The notes: generated by a model from the sequence alone, not told the origin. Counted from the first letter of the stretch, positions 1 to 11,212 are shown. The stretch is 64,000 nt of DNA from Paraescarpia echinospica (GCA_020002185.1 CM034531.1:47508102-47572101), one strand, 5' to 3'. Translations and numbers: made by a program.

Positions 1-530
1 GACTCTATTATGTGTACTTCACAAGTAAACACCTGACTCTGTTAGGTGTACTTCAAAAATAAACATCTGACTCTGTTAGGTGTACTTCACGAGTAAACAT
101 CTGGCACTGTTAGGTGTACTTCACGAGTAAATATCTGGCACTGTTAGGTGTACTTCTCAAGTAAACATCTGACTCTGTTAGGTGTACTTCACGAGTAAAC
201 ATCTGGCACTGTTAGGTGTACTTCACGAGTAAATATCTGGCACTGTTAGGTGTACTTCTCAAGTAAACATCTGACTCTGTTAGGTGTACTTCACGAGTAA
301 ACATCTGACTCTGTTAGGTGTACTTCACGAGTAAACATCTGACTCTGTTAGGTGTACTTCACGAGTAAACATCTGACTCTGTTAGGTGTACTTCACGAGT
401 AAACATCTGGCACTGTTAGGTGTACTTCACGAGTAAATATATGGCACTGTTAGGTGTACTCCAAGAGTGAACATCTGACACTGTTAGAAGTACTCTAAGA
501 GTGGACATCTGACCGTGTTAGGTGTACAGA
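1..530. repeat. 34-bp minisatellite, about 15 copies
   Basis: Direct tandem repeats with a 34-bp period; the motif CTGACTCTGTTAGG recurs at 33, 67, 101 and onward. Units alternate between an ACTCTG and a GCACTG form and between TTCACGAG and TTCTCAAG forms, giving a partly higher-order pattern of three units (about 102 bp). Copies after about 450 are more diverged, which suggests the array edge. The array probably continues past the left edge of the window. Confidence 0.95.
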
Positions 531-688
531 TCGACATACAATTAACAATTAATATTTAACTATCAATTCTACGGGTGCTATGCAATATGGACTGAACTAA
601 CATTAACAATATTCATATTTAGTTGTAACAGTTAAAGTGTCCGCTGCATGAGCATCATTGCCCACTCAGTCTATCAGTCTATACAGCC

Positions 689-2101
689 ATGGAAGTCATA
701 CAGAGCCAGAAGGGCGGCCTCAAACTACTACTAGATGGGCATATGTACACCCAGAAGAACAAGACGACCATCCGGTGGGAGTGCTCTAGCCACAGAGGTC
801 TCGGCTGTAATGGAACAGTTACCACTGATCCAGAGATCAAGACAGTTACCGGACATTTATCACACAGTCACGATGCCAATCCAGATGCAGTCTCAGCCAC
901 TAAGCTACGTGCCACGATGAATGACCAGGCCGCTACATCCCGAGGTATACCAACTCAGATAGTGGCAGATTCTTCTAGTACAGCCCCCCTAGAGGTCCGA
1001 GCTGCCCTGGGTGAGAAAGAATCCATCAAGCGTTCCATAAGTCGTGAGCGCGCCAGACACATGCCCCAGAACCCACAATCACTTGTAGACTTGGTGATAG
1101 AAGGTGACTGGACCATGACCGGTGGTGACGACGAAGAACGCTAGAACTTCCTCATCTATGACAACGGTGTGGAATCCAGCAACCGGATGATTGTGTTCGC
1201 GACCGACGATGGACTACGGCACATGGCTAGCTCTGATACCTGGTACATGGACGGTACATTCAACGCTTCCCCGCTCTTGTTCCAGCAGCTGTATGTCATT
1301 CGCGCACCACTCGGTGAGTCTTCAGTGAGTTGTGTATATGCCTTACTATCTGGCAAGGCCCAGTCTACCTATGAGGAATTGTTTCAGTCCATCATGGTCA
1401 AATGCCAGAAACTCGGATTCCAGCTTGACCTAGCCACGGTGATCACTGACTACGAACTGGCTGTGATTAATGCTATTGCTGCCACCTTCGGTCCAGCTAC
1501 GAGGAGCCAAGGATGCTTTTACCATCTCACTCAGAACAAATGGCGGAAGATACAGAGTCTCGGTCTAGTGCAGCTGTACAAGGAAGATGACACTGTGAAA
1601 CTGTTCTGTGGCATGTTGAACGGTCTGGCATTTTTGTCTGTGGACGATATTGTTTCTGGAATGCTGTACTTAAGAAGTGTCACACCAGACAGACTTGAGC
1701 CACTTGTCAACTACTTCGACAACACCTATGTCACAGGAGTGTATCGCAGCATATAGCTACCACCACGCCCTGCTGGAACTGTTCCACCCATGCGGATGCG
1801 TCGTTTGCCACCATCCTTCCCAACATCTCTCTGGAATGTTCATGAAACAACACTTGATTGGGGATCCCGCACCAACACTGTATGTGAAGGGTGGAAGAAT
1901 GCCTTCATCCAACTTATTGGTCATGCTCATCCCACTGTTTGGCGTGCTGTAGACCCGATGCGCAAGGATCAATCTCTGGTGGCTAGTATGCTTCTTCGTG
2001 ACCAGCGTGGCCAACCTCCAGTCAAGCATGTACACCGCCACACTTCACAGCTCCAGACTAGGTTCCAGAATCTCCATCCATACAGAAAATTTTGTTGTTG
2101 A
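689..2101 (+). pseudogene. FLYWCH zinc finger plus MULE transposase-like gene, broken by two in-frame TAG codons
   Basis: One reading frame (starting ATG 689, ending TGA 2099-2101) runs through three open segments separated only by TAG at 1142-1144 and TAG at 1754-1756. The first segment has a FLYWCH-type finger: an aromatic/WEC start, a C-x4-C pair and a terminal HxH (HSH around residues 58-60). The second matches MULE transposase cores of animal FLYWCH proteins, with WYMDGTF, a DYELA acidic motif and a CFYH motif. The third has the conserved tail with LWNVHE and NTVCEGW-like motifs. There is no intron. Frame retention implies loss by point mutation, and both stops could come from CAG to TAG changes. 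AATAAA signals lie near 2388 and 2412. The family is common in invertebrate genomes as host-encoded or transposon-derived genes. Readthrough or a domesticated N-terminal FLYWCH protein of 151 residues cannot be excluded. Confidence 0.8.
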
Positions 2102-2643
2102 AACAAATGTCGTATTTACTGATGTGTCTGTGATTCTTTTCGTGATCAAGTTGTGTTCCATACAAGTCTGTGGAGGGCAATCTGAAGGGTACTGGACACT
2201 GCATCAGATGGAAATGAACTATAGTTTTGTTGATATGTTTTGTTTACTGATGTGTCTATAATTCATTTTATGGTCAAGTTGTGCTCTTATTATTATGTGC
2301 ACTTTCGCGTGGCAGTGGTATTTTACTTATACGTGTATTGTTGTTAGCGTATTCGAGCCGATATTTTATACGGATACATGGCGCACATCAATAAATGCTT
2401 ACAAATCGTGAAATAAATGTAGCCGAGTTCCCAGATATCGCGTAGAAACAGAACTGATGCACTACATAAATATGCCAACAACAGCAACACGCAAGTGCAT
2501 GCGTTTTTCTAATATATATGTTAGGTCTGGTTGTTGCACGTGTGCTTCTGTTTTAGATGCGTCACACATCTGATGACCACACGCACGACCGTGGAATGCT
2601 AAAACGAAAACACGCACGATTGTAACTGCCAAAATCCTAGACA
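2102..2643. other. Intergenic, no gene seen
   Basis: AT-rich spacer between the MULE-like relic and the NXPE-like gene. It holds AATAAA motifs near 2388 and 2412 that could serve the upstream gene. No clear TATA box is seen before 2644, so an unseen 5' untranslated exon for the downstream gene is possible. Confidence 0.5.
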
Positions 2644-4089
2644 ATGGCTGCGGTTCGCCGGAAATACAATTATGCATGCTGCTTTCTGATTTTCTCCTTC
2701 GCCTATCTGCTGATGACATCAAATCTGTTTAGCAAATGCAAGTGTTCAGTGGAAAAGATCAACGCTATCAGTAACGGCAATCATACAACCGGCAGTAAGC
2801 ATGAAGATACGTCTCAATCAGAACGATCGATCCAGAACGGCGATGTGTCTTCTATCGCCAACTCCTCTGACATAAACATCGGCCTAACAGAGCTGGAACA
2901 GTACCGGCAATTTGCGAAGATGAAGAAAGAAACGGAACGACAAAACTCCACAGTAGATTACTCCTATAAAATTAAGCTAATTGGCAACCGCCCAACGACA
3001 GAGGGCATCTTCCTTCAAATAGAGGAACGTTACAAAACTAGAAACACCAAAGGAGGTAGTACCTTCATCATAACCAGCGATAGCTACGGATTGTTGCTAT
3101 GTCCGTACAGAGATATGTTCAACGGTACTTACTTCGTCTGGTGTCCACCTATTGTGCTAGGCGAACGTAGACGAATCCTAGTGATGCTTCAGTATGTCGA
3201 CTTTATGGCGTTCAGAATACACAACCTAGAAAGTCTCAAGAGTATTCTATGGCACTATGAAATACGTCTTGACAGAAAACCCCTTACGCCAGAACCACTG
3301 AAGAAGCCCGAGGTGACGTCAGTTCTGAAGACGTACATGAACGTAAAGGATGTCGTGGAATGGTTCCAGGAGGAAGAAAGCTGGATCGTCCAACTAGCCT
3401 CGGGAGAACGCTTCGTCGCTCTCGAAACCCTCAAGATGTGTACATGTGTGAAGAAAATGAATCGTCTTGTCATGATAGGCGCGTCGCACATGAGATGGGT
3501 GTTTGATTATGTTGCGGAACAATGCTATAATAAAAGAACACCGGGTTTCTTTCGAAGTTCCAGCTCAATCATCGAAAATCTGATATACTTGTTAGCCTAT
3601 GTCGAACAGGACTTTACTCAACTTATTCATAAAGACAGTTTCGGCGTTAAGCTTCGAGAAGATGACGTGATATTCGTGCAATGGGGATCGCACGATCTGG
3701 CAAGGAACGGATTGAAGGACACGTTGGAAAATGCACTACAAAAGTACGTCAACGCGTTAGTGACAATTAGGAAAATGTCACGAGTTCCTTCTTCGAATTT
3801 TGTTGTAGTGACACAGCCCCCGTTGCCCTACCAAGTGACAGGTGGTAGATATTATTGCAATAGAAACTCGGCGTGTGTGTCTGTCGTCACACGGCTTCTC
3901 AAGTCTATGCTGGCTGCATACAGCTTCAACGTCTTCGATCAGTTCAGTATTCTTCAGCCCCAACAGGAGCGAAACGTTTGCAATGAACACTACTTGTGCC
4001 GGGCATTCAACGGAAAACACTTTAGGGTTTACGGCGATGTTGGAATACATGTCGCTAAGCTTATGATGGCCCACGTGTGTGCAAAGTAA
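2644..4089 (+). CDS. NXPE/PC-esterase-like type II membrane protein (SGNH hydrolase fold)
   Basis: Intact 481-residue single-exon frame, ATG 2644 to TAA 4087-4089. Residues about 10-27 form a hydrophobic signal anchor after a short basic N terminus, so a Golgi or secretory type II orientation is expected. Residues about 115-200 resemble the neurexophilin/NXPE Ig-like domain (GGSTF, FNGTYFVW, then a VMLQYVDF strand). Residues about 270-480 fit the PC-esterase/SGNH domain: GAS with the candidate nucleophile Ser281, a WGSHDL block at 347-352, and D465 with H469 near the C terminus as catalytic Asp/His candidates. The usual GDS has become GAS. NXPE-family proteins are thought to act on glycans or acylated substrates; the substrate here is unknown. 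Several NxS/T sites occur in the lumenal stalk. Codon use and frame look functional. Confidence 0.75.
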   Translation: MAAVRRKYNYACCFLIFSFAYLLMTSNLFSKCKCSVEKINAISNGNHTTGSKHEDTSQSERSIQNGDVSSIANSSDINIGLTELEQYRQFAKMKKETERQNSTVDYSYKIKLIGNRPTTEGIFLQIEERYKTRNTKGGSTFIITSDSYGLLLCPYRDMFNGTYFVWCPPIVLGERRRILVMLQYVDFMAFRIHNLESLKSILWHYEIRLDRKPLTPEPLKKPEVTSVLKTYMNVKDVVEWFQEEESWIVQLASGERFVALETLKMCTCVKKMNRLVMIGASHMRWVFDYVAEQCYNKRTPGFFRSSSSIIENLIYLLAYVEQDFTQLIHKDSFGVKLREDDVIFVQWGSHDLARNGLKDTLENALQKYVNALVTIRKMSRVPSSNFVVVTQPPLPYQVTGGRYYCNRNSACVSVVTRLLKSMLAAYSFNVFDQFSILQPQQERNVCNEHYLCRAFNGKHFRVYGDVGIHVAKLMMAHVCAK

Positions 4090-4702
4090 AACGGAAGGTT
4101 TTAGTGTCAGCAATTTCCAAAAGTTACTGATCGGGCTGCAAAGTTACTGTCCGCATTTTATAAAGTTATTTTCAGCACAATGCGCGAGCGTAAATGGCCT
4201 GCAAAAGAAAATTTTAAAGAAAACAATGTACAGTGGAACTAAATCTACAGTCAACCGGTTGCCATTTAGTACATGTATGCTCCCGTGTCACGACACACTA
4301 GTCTAGTCGGAAGAGGGGAGTAGTAGGTAGGGCCATCTGGTGTATGATCCTACGGTGTTTTTGCACCCCCATGGCTCAAATCTAAGATGGCGTCGCCTTT
4401 CGTCGGGTATCTATACGTGTATGTATGTGTGTGTAGTCACGTGACCGGATGTAGGGGACCCCCTGGCGGAAGAGAGTGGAGTGAGTATCCATTGAAGTCC
4501 CATCGTGTATAAGGAAGATAGAAACGAAAGAACAAAGACAAATGTTTTAAAAGGTGGGTTATTAGAGATAAAGAAGTATACTGAATGATGTATTGATGAT
4601 GTGATATGTATGTATATAAGATTAAGATTGGAAATTAAAGTGTATGTATGTATGTATGTGTATGAAAGAATTAAAGCTAAGATAAAAATCAACAAACAGA
4701 CA

Positions 4703-4846
4703 GACACCGCGGAGCTAGCCGACACGACAAGAGGGCATGCTAGGTCAACAGACTGGAGAATGGACTATGATCTGCTGATGCAACCGGAGCGATGTAACCA
4801 GACACCACGCAGCTAGCCGACACGAGAAAGGGCAGGCTAGGTCAAG
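4703..4846. repeat. Two copies of a block of about 45 bp, 98 bp apart
   Basis: The phrase AGCTAGCCGACACGA followed by a purine-rich stretch and GCTAGGTCAA occurs at about 4712-4748 and again at about 4810-4845. This is internal structure of the TIR element at 4299-6248. Confidence 0.7.
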
Positions 4847-4973
4847 ATAAGTAAGGGCTGTGACACAACATGTATATATGCACATTGAAGAGAATGAGAA
4901 TCGTGGTAAGTAGGTTATGAAATAGTGATATTAGTATTAGTAAAAGTAGGTATATAATCGTTGAAAATTTAAA

Positions 4974-5098
4974 CATAGTCACTATATACACTGTATGTAT
5001 TTGGACACATAAAGACATAGTCACTATATACACTGTATGTATGTATATACACTGTATGTATTTGGATACCTAAAAGCATAGTCACTATATACACTGTA
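4974..5098. repeat. Tandem repeat of about 40 bp, three copies
   Basis: CATAGTCACTATATACACTG recurs at about 4975, 5018 and 5079, with TGTATGTATTTGGA spacers between copies. It lies inside the TIR element at 4299-6248. Confidence 0.8.
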
Positions 5099-5149
5099 TA
5101 TTAGGACACAAATTATATTTCATTATATATCAAATACTTGAACAGACTA

Positions 5150-6031
5150 GGTGTTTAGACACATGTTTTGAGGGTCAAAGATCATAATAAAACTATTCTT
5201 GAAGTGACCACACGTGTCCGTTCCATACTAGTATGCAAATTCGTGCCGCCATTACCAAAAAATCGATTACAAAATATATATTACAGAAAAGTTGAGAGAA
5301 GGTTTTTGAGGGCAATAATATAAAAATTGTGTTATTTTTGCGATCACAGGTCAAGGTCACGTGATAGGGGGGTCAATTCAAGGTGTTCTAGTTGTTTTAG
5401 TTCTAGTTGTTTCCAGCACTCGGCAACGTTCTATTAACTGACTAGTCTGTATATATTGTGGTTATATGTTATGATCTTATGAGGTCTCATTCAACTAGTC
5501 AGCCTTTTTTAGAACATTATCACCAAGCCGACCTTTCTATATGCTGGCACTGAGAGTGGTCACTGCCAGGGTGCTTGTCGTCCTCAGTGGTTCTTTTATG
5601 TCCCAAATTGAGACGGGACCGACATTAACGTGATCTCCGAGTCACGAGGGATACACAATCCCCAATGTTGAGAGCCAGGTTTTTACACAAAATATTCCAT
5701 ACCTGCCTGGTCCGGGTATTGAACTCGGGACGCCGGCATGTCAGGCGGATGTGCTAACCACTACACTATCGCGCGCCCCCTAAAAGGTGTTTTAAATAAC
5801 GAAATTCCACTAAATTGTTTTTAACTCATTTATCGAAGTAGGTAATAACAGAACACTCATCACTCACCATCGCTTTCATTGAAACCGTCAAAGTCAAACT
5901 CGTCCTCTTCTTCCTCGATGTTTCGGTAATGGCGGCACGAATTGGCATACTAGTATGCCACGGACACGTGTGGTCACTTCAATAATAGTTTTATTATGAT
6001 CTTTGACCCTCAAAACATGTGTCTAGACACC
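5150..6031. repeat. Foldback: 107-bp inverted arms around a 668-bp loop
   Basis: The left arm 5150-5256 and right arm 5925-6031 are reverse complements with only a few mismatches. Both arms carry ACTAGTATGC, CACACGTGTCC and the TCAAAGATCATAATAAAAC segment. A partial third copy of the arm end (GGTAATGGCGGCAC) follows at 6091-6104. The loop contains the SINE at about 5513-5780. The structure could be a separate MITE nested within the 4299-6248 element. Confidence 0.85.
5513..5780 (-). mobile_element. tRNA-derived SINE
   Basis: Read on the minus strand from 5780, the head has a pol III A box (TAGTGTAGTGGTTAGCA, 5752-5768) and a B box (GAGTTCAATACCCGG, 5712-5726) at tRNA-like spacing. A cloverleaf-like anticodon region with CGCCTGACATG lies between them and is closest to tRNA-Val-type heads. 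The body of about 190 bp is not recognised and runs to an A-rich end near 5505-5512. Target-site duplications are not clear. Confidence 0.75.
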
Positions 6032-6488
6032 TTATTTGTTCAGTTATCTGCAATATTGGCTGAAATATGGTGAAACATAGATTTGTTTGGTAATGGCGGC
6101 ACTGATTTGCATAAACATTATCCTTGGGACATCCGGACGACTTTTAACATAGCTCATCGTTTTCAACTGATTTTTTTCCGATCTAGATACGCCGATTAGA
6201 AGTTGATTTCCGGCGGGTGCACGATAACACCCTCTTCCGACTAGACTATACAGTCACAATACTACAGCGTGCTCCCTTCGTGGGCTCCGCGTTTTGCGAT
6301 AACAATTTCAGAGCAATAATTTTGATTAAAGTGTGCTTCTTCCAAATGTTGACGATCAGCTGATAGAACTACTGTATTGTAAAAATGATAGTTTCCCCAG
6401 AAAAGAAGGCGGTTACAAGGACCAGTAATTCTAAAAAGATACTGACCCGGCGCATAGTAGGTGCTCAGTGACTACCGAGCCAGCGTAT

Positions 6489-8480
6489 ATTTCCAACGAT
6501 TACCAAACCAACGCGTATCACCCATACATCCGCTACCCTTATTGATAACATATATGTACGACATACAACCCCATCTGTTCATTCTGGCATATTATATAGT
6601 GATATATTCGATCACCTGCCTATGTTCTGTTTAATTGGCAAGCAGAAGCCTTAGAAAAATCAAATGAGCCGTTAATATTCAAACACAGACCCGTGTCTGA
6701 CAAATTCATTGGTTACATAACATATACACTCCGCGAAATTGATTGGACGTATTCACACCAGTTAGATACAGATAATGCGTTCAGGGAATTCACTAAAAAA
6801 CTTAACTTTGTTATTTAGACATTCGCGCCGGAGAAAATTGCTAAAATTAGTCCCAAAAACGTATTAAGGAATGAGTGGATGACCAAAAGGTCTATTAAAA
6901 TCGTCAGTAACATCAAACAAACTCTATAGGAAATGTATCGGCAAATCTAAGACACATTCTACTTATATCCGTTATGTATAGTATAGAAATATGTATAATA
7001 AACTATTATACATATACGAATCAGTTAAAAACAGTTCAGAACGACTCTAAAAAAACTTGGAAATTATTTAAAACCATGATTGGGAAAAACAACGATAAAT
7101 CAGGCATTTCGTCACATTTTAAATATAATAACCATATAATTAAGGAACCTCATAACATTTCGAATATATTCTGTAATGTTTTTACTAATGTTGGTTCAAA
7201 CCACGCAAATGCAATCCCTCAACCTAAAGAGCAATTTACTAAATATATTCAGAATTGTCCTAAACAAAATCCAAGAAGTCTCTTCAAGAGTCCGATCAAT
7301 AGATGAAGGAATAGTGCCTGACGAAATAAAAATAGCAAAGGTTATACCTGTCTATAAGTCTAAAGCTACTGTTGACTTTTCTAATTATAGACCAATATAT
7401 TTGTTACCTTCAATTTCTACAATACTGGGAAAAGTTGTACATAGAAGGACTTATGATTTTATACAGAAAAACAATATATTGAACAATAACCACTATGGTT
7501 TTCATGAGAAACATTCAACAACCAATGCTATTACCGCTTTTACTAGTGACGTTATTAATGCACTAGAAAAAAGGACTCGGTCCTTGCCGTTTTTCTGGAT
7601 CTAAGTAAAGCATTCGATACTATCAACCACCAAATAATATTACACAAACTTGAATATTACGGTATAAGAGGAATTCCACTTAAATGGTTTAAGAGTTACC
7701 TTTCAAACAGGAAACAGTATGTTAAGTACAGTTCTAGTGACTCACTATAGCGAGATGTCACACACGGTGTCCCACAGGGGTCTATCCTCGGTCCGCTTTT
7801 GTTTATTTTATATATTAATGACCTTCCATTCTGTGTATGACATTACTATATACAAAACTGGAAAACAAATTAACGAAATATATGAAGATATGAATACCGA
7901 ACTTGAAATATTAGCTGACTGGTTTCGTGCCAATAAATTATCTTTAAACATTTATACGACAACATGCATGTTATTTTTTAGATCTCGTCCTGCTCAGAAC
8001 GAAGAATTATTATTAGCGGCAGCTAATAACAAAATTCAGCGAACAGAATGTATAACATTTCTAGGCCTTCATATAGATGACAGACTTGATTGGCAAGAAC
8101 ATATAAAAATGCATGCAAAAACAAGCTAACTAGTGCTTTATACATAATTCATAAAGTTAACAGCTACTTTCCAGTAGCTGCACTTAAAACAATTTATTAC
8201 ACTTTAGTTTACCCCTACTTGACATACGGAATCATTTTATGGGGATCCACATACAAAACTCATATCGAACAAATTATTCATTAGTAAAAAAAATAGTTCG
8301 TTCCATTCTTAAAACAAACTATTGGGAACATTCACATCCCCTCTATACATGTTGACATTTAATAAAATTGCATGATGTTTATGAAATTGAAGTTGGAAAA
8401 TGTATGTATAATTATGTCCACGGGAGTCTGTCACATTCCTTATCGGATATTTTTACATTTACCTTATGCACTTACGAGTG
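6489..8480 (+). pseudogene. Decayed non-LTR retrotransposon (APE endonuclease end plus reverse transcriptase)
   Basis: Translated pieces in shifting frames follow LINE order: the end of an APE endonuclease (IDNIYV ... DHLPMF, about 6530-6630), the linker (MIGKNN, KYNN, 6840-7260), RT fingers (VIPVYKSK ... NYRPIYLLP, 7340-7410), the palm ([12 protein letters not shown], 7600-7640; VPQGSILGPLL, 7770-7800), then thumb and C-terminal segments (WFRANKLSLN, FLGLHIDDRLDW, YPYLTYGIILWG, 7920-8260). At least four frame changes and stops are present. No catalytic xADD survives. It is Jockey/CR1-superfamily-like; the exact clade is uncertain. Confidence 0.85.
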
Positions 8481-10476
8481 CTTGTATTTGAATCACTGCT
8501 TCAAGTTACGGTGCATTTGACTATATGATTTAGTTCGATGGTATTACTGTTTAGAACATAATTATGTCTCTACGTACGAGTAAGGAGTCGCGTTGTTTAG
8601 TTGATGTTCCTTGTTCTATGAAATGGAAGGTTCCGATGGTAGACCACCTTTGTCATTATGTAGCAAAACCGAAGAAATAATGAGGAAATACACAGGAACA
8701 TTTCACATTACACCTCGTTGTTGCGACTCTGTTGAGACAATGTTTTGAGTTTGATGTTATAAAAATAATTCAACAGCCACGGGGATACACGGTAACACCA
8801 GAAGTCGGCGTAGAGGGCCTGTAAGTGTGTTACGATACATGGCGAGATTCCGCGCGAGTGGAGCCGATTGGTGACATGCACACTTATTGCCCACTGGTTT
8901 TAGCATTGCGGAAGCCAGGACACAGTTGTTGACGTTTAGTTTGTCGGTTTATTGTAGCGTTTTTAATTGTGTTATGACGTTGTCACTTGAACTATATATC
9001 AAGGAAATTAAAACTGCAGAGAAAGAGCCAGTCGACGGCGGTCATATACTGAAATTTGTTTTTAATCCCAAATGTTTTTTCGTGTAAATGAAGTAGATAA
9101 TAATATTTAGTTAATTACCAAGAACCAGTAGATATTATGATAGGAAATATAACATATGGATTACATAGCATGATTAACAAATATCTAAAAAAAATTGAGT
9201 TAAAACGTGATACAACGGATTATCGCTTGTCATAAAAACTGCGAATGTTAAAAGTTATTATTTCAAAACATTTCGGTAGCCGTTTATATCTGAAAGGTTG
9301 CGTATATGCACACAATCATCAAAAAGTATGCATTAGTTCAATACCATGTTGTACTGGGCGAAAGAATGCATAGTTGTCATTGTGAACAAAATCGCCGCCG
9401 TGGCTCGTCAATTCGTGATAACAATTCGATTAAGGTGCACGATTACCACGAACAGTCTTAACGGCAAAGTTTTTTCCACTGCTTCAACTTGTGATCATCT
9501 GTCGGAAACCGGAAATAAGAACACGATTTGAAAAAAACTTCGATTATTACAACCAAAACAAAACATATCTCCATTATTTAAGCTGGGTAAAAGTCAATGT
9601 TGCCATGTGACTCCAGATCGATAACGAAGCGCGAGACTTACAGATCTCATTGGAAGAAGACAACATGTAGGCCTTTCTATGTTGCAATGCGATAGGGTAA
9701 GTTCGGGTAATCCGTACCGTCGGGTAGATAGGATTGCCAAGTAAATCAAAGCTTTATAATATGCACAATTATTCATTAATCATGTTAACATGATTCATTC
9801 ATGTAATTATATGCATTAAACAAAATTAGAATCATGTTTTGTTACTCACAGATAACCATGACAATATATCGATATAATAATTGCGCAGTTTCCAGATCGC
9901 GCCAGCATTCACGATCCATATAAGGCATGCTCATGAATATTCAGTACCGTCCGTTAGACTTCGGTTACCTCCGCGGAGTTTTATGGGGCAAGAAAAACAT
10001 CCAGCTGCTGTTTATGCCACGGGTCCAACAACGAAAAGAAAGAATATGGAAAGGGACAATCTATGGAATAAACGGAGAGTGAATATAACAGTAGCCCATG
10101 TCAGATTGATTTAAAGGTGAGCTTCACTGAGCTTGCGTGCAGAGTTATAGTCGGGCTCTATAATTAATCATTGTCAAGATTGTGATTTTAAAGACTTAAC
10201 ATAGGTTGGTAGCGTCTGTGAAAGACTGCATTTAGTGTTACAATGTAAGGCTATGGTTGGCTGACTCGTGTTAGGGTTGCCCTGTAGGCCATTGATGGCT
10301 ATCCAGTGGTTATGCAATACTGTGAAGGAACTGGAGTGGTGGCCTAAGGTCAGATTTTAAAGAACCGGGCAAATATCATTATAGTTAGGGTAGACAGGGA
10401 GGATTGTCGAATACAACGTGTAATATTTATAACATGATTGGCCGTTCCATATGAATATATTATGATGATACGGAAG
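8481..10476. other. No gene recognised
   Basis: AT-rich spacer with scattered short frames and no recognisable domain, splice-site pattern or tandem array. The first part may include the 3' end of the preceding LINE relic. Confidence 0.4.
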
Positions 10477-10565
10477 TAAGTTTAAAGGAAAACAAAAGGC
10501 AACGTTTTGGTGTTAAGCATCTAAAAGAGTTAATACAAACTAACAATTTCCAACTACAATCAAAT
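10477..10565 (+). repeat. Dispersed repeat, inverted relative to 29176-29262
   Basis: The segment from GGAAAACAAAAGGCAACG to the CAACTACAATCAAATT end is the approximate reverse complement of 29176-29262, sharing GTTAAGCA(T/C)CTAAAAGAGTTA and AACTAACAA. Identity looks roughly 80-85%. The family is not recognised. Confidence 0.75.
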
Positions 10566-10837
10566 TTTTAACGTCAGCGGTTTACCAGGAAAACACACAA
10601 CTACCGAATTTCTATGGACTACGCCATTGTTAGAAGAAAGTGACGTCACACTGTCGTAACTCGCTTCGTAAATTGTCTGCGTACTATTTGTTCCCAACTC
10701 CGTTAGGTGGCGCTATGGTAAGTTTACCAATTAAATTATGTGCGCATGCGCTGTAACTGTGTAAATAAGATGGCTTTCCAATTCTTCGGAAGACAACGAA
10801 AACCAAATCGATTTCGAAGCAGCTGGATACCGGTTTG

Positions 10838-10966
10838 AACCACAAAAACAAGGGCCTGTGTTGGAAGATAGGGCAGAGGCGCGTGCCGGTGGGCACGAAC
10901 AGGAAGGCCCACGGGCAGTGGAAATGTCGAGGCGCATACCATACCGAGATGAAATTGACTGGTGTC
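10838..10966 (+). pseudogene. Truncated P2RX7-intracellular-domain-like fragment
   Basis: About 130 bp nearly identical to 23974-24102, including the in-frame RAEARAGGHEQEGPRAVEMS stretch and ending at DEIDWCR. In the 24-kb copy the frame continues to CGKCR, the zinc-binding start of the P2X7 ballast-like domain. Here it switches after TGGTGTCGG to unrelated sequence. It looks like a partial exon copy carried by a repeat. Confidence 0.6.
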
Positions 10967-11212
10967 GGGGGTTTGACGGGTTTGACTAAAAGGCGCACGA
11001 CCACGCACGACCACGAAGTTAACGAACGACCACGCACGACCATGTAATATACGTGATTATAGCTGAATAAATCGAAATTACTAACATGTCTGGAAGAATC
11101 TTTGCGAACGCTGCATCTTGTCTGTTGATATTGTGACTGACACCACGGCACGGGCAACGGCCCACAGATTTGACTAAAAGGCGCACGACCACGCACGACC
11201 ACGAAGTTAACG
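10966..11212. repeat. Direct repeat of about 36 bp
   Basis: TTTGACTAAAAGGCGCACGA followed by CCACGCACGACCACGAAGTT occurs at about 10981-11022 and again at about 11169-11211. A further CGACCACGCACGACCATG lies at 11025-11042. No function is seen. Confidence 0.85.

Larger units (their letters stand above)
4299..6248. mobile_element. Non-autonomous TIR element with TA target site, composite
   Basis: A 19-bp perfect terminal inverted repeat (TAGTCTAGTCGGAAGAGGG) lies at 4299-4317 and inverted at 6230-6248. Both ends finish in TA, compatible with a TA target-site duplication as in Tc1/mariner-like elements. The interior of about 1.95 kb has no transposase frame. It holds short tandem repeats, a 107-bp inverted repeat pair and a tRNA-derived SINE, so it is a nested composite. 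The superfamily assignment is inferred from the TA flanks alone. Confidence 0.7.

Noticed and set aside
1..530. CRISPR-like array of 34-bp repeats
   Set aside because: Repeats are contiguous with no unique spacers, and the context is clearly eukaryotic.
689..2101. Reassigned TAG codon in this organism
   Set aside because: CR1 ORF2 ends at TAG exactly at its conserved C terminus, and all TAGs in broken genes are simple one-step changes from sense codons.
10684..11202. 172-codon minus-strand frame
   Set aside because: Antisense to the P2RX7-like fragment and the CACGACC direct repeats. A parallel frame at 23787-24140 appears for the same reason.
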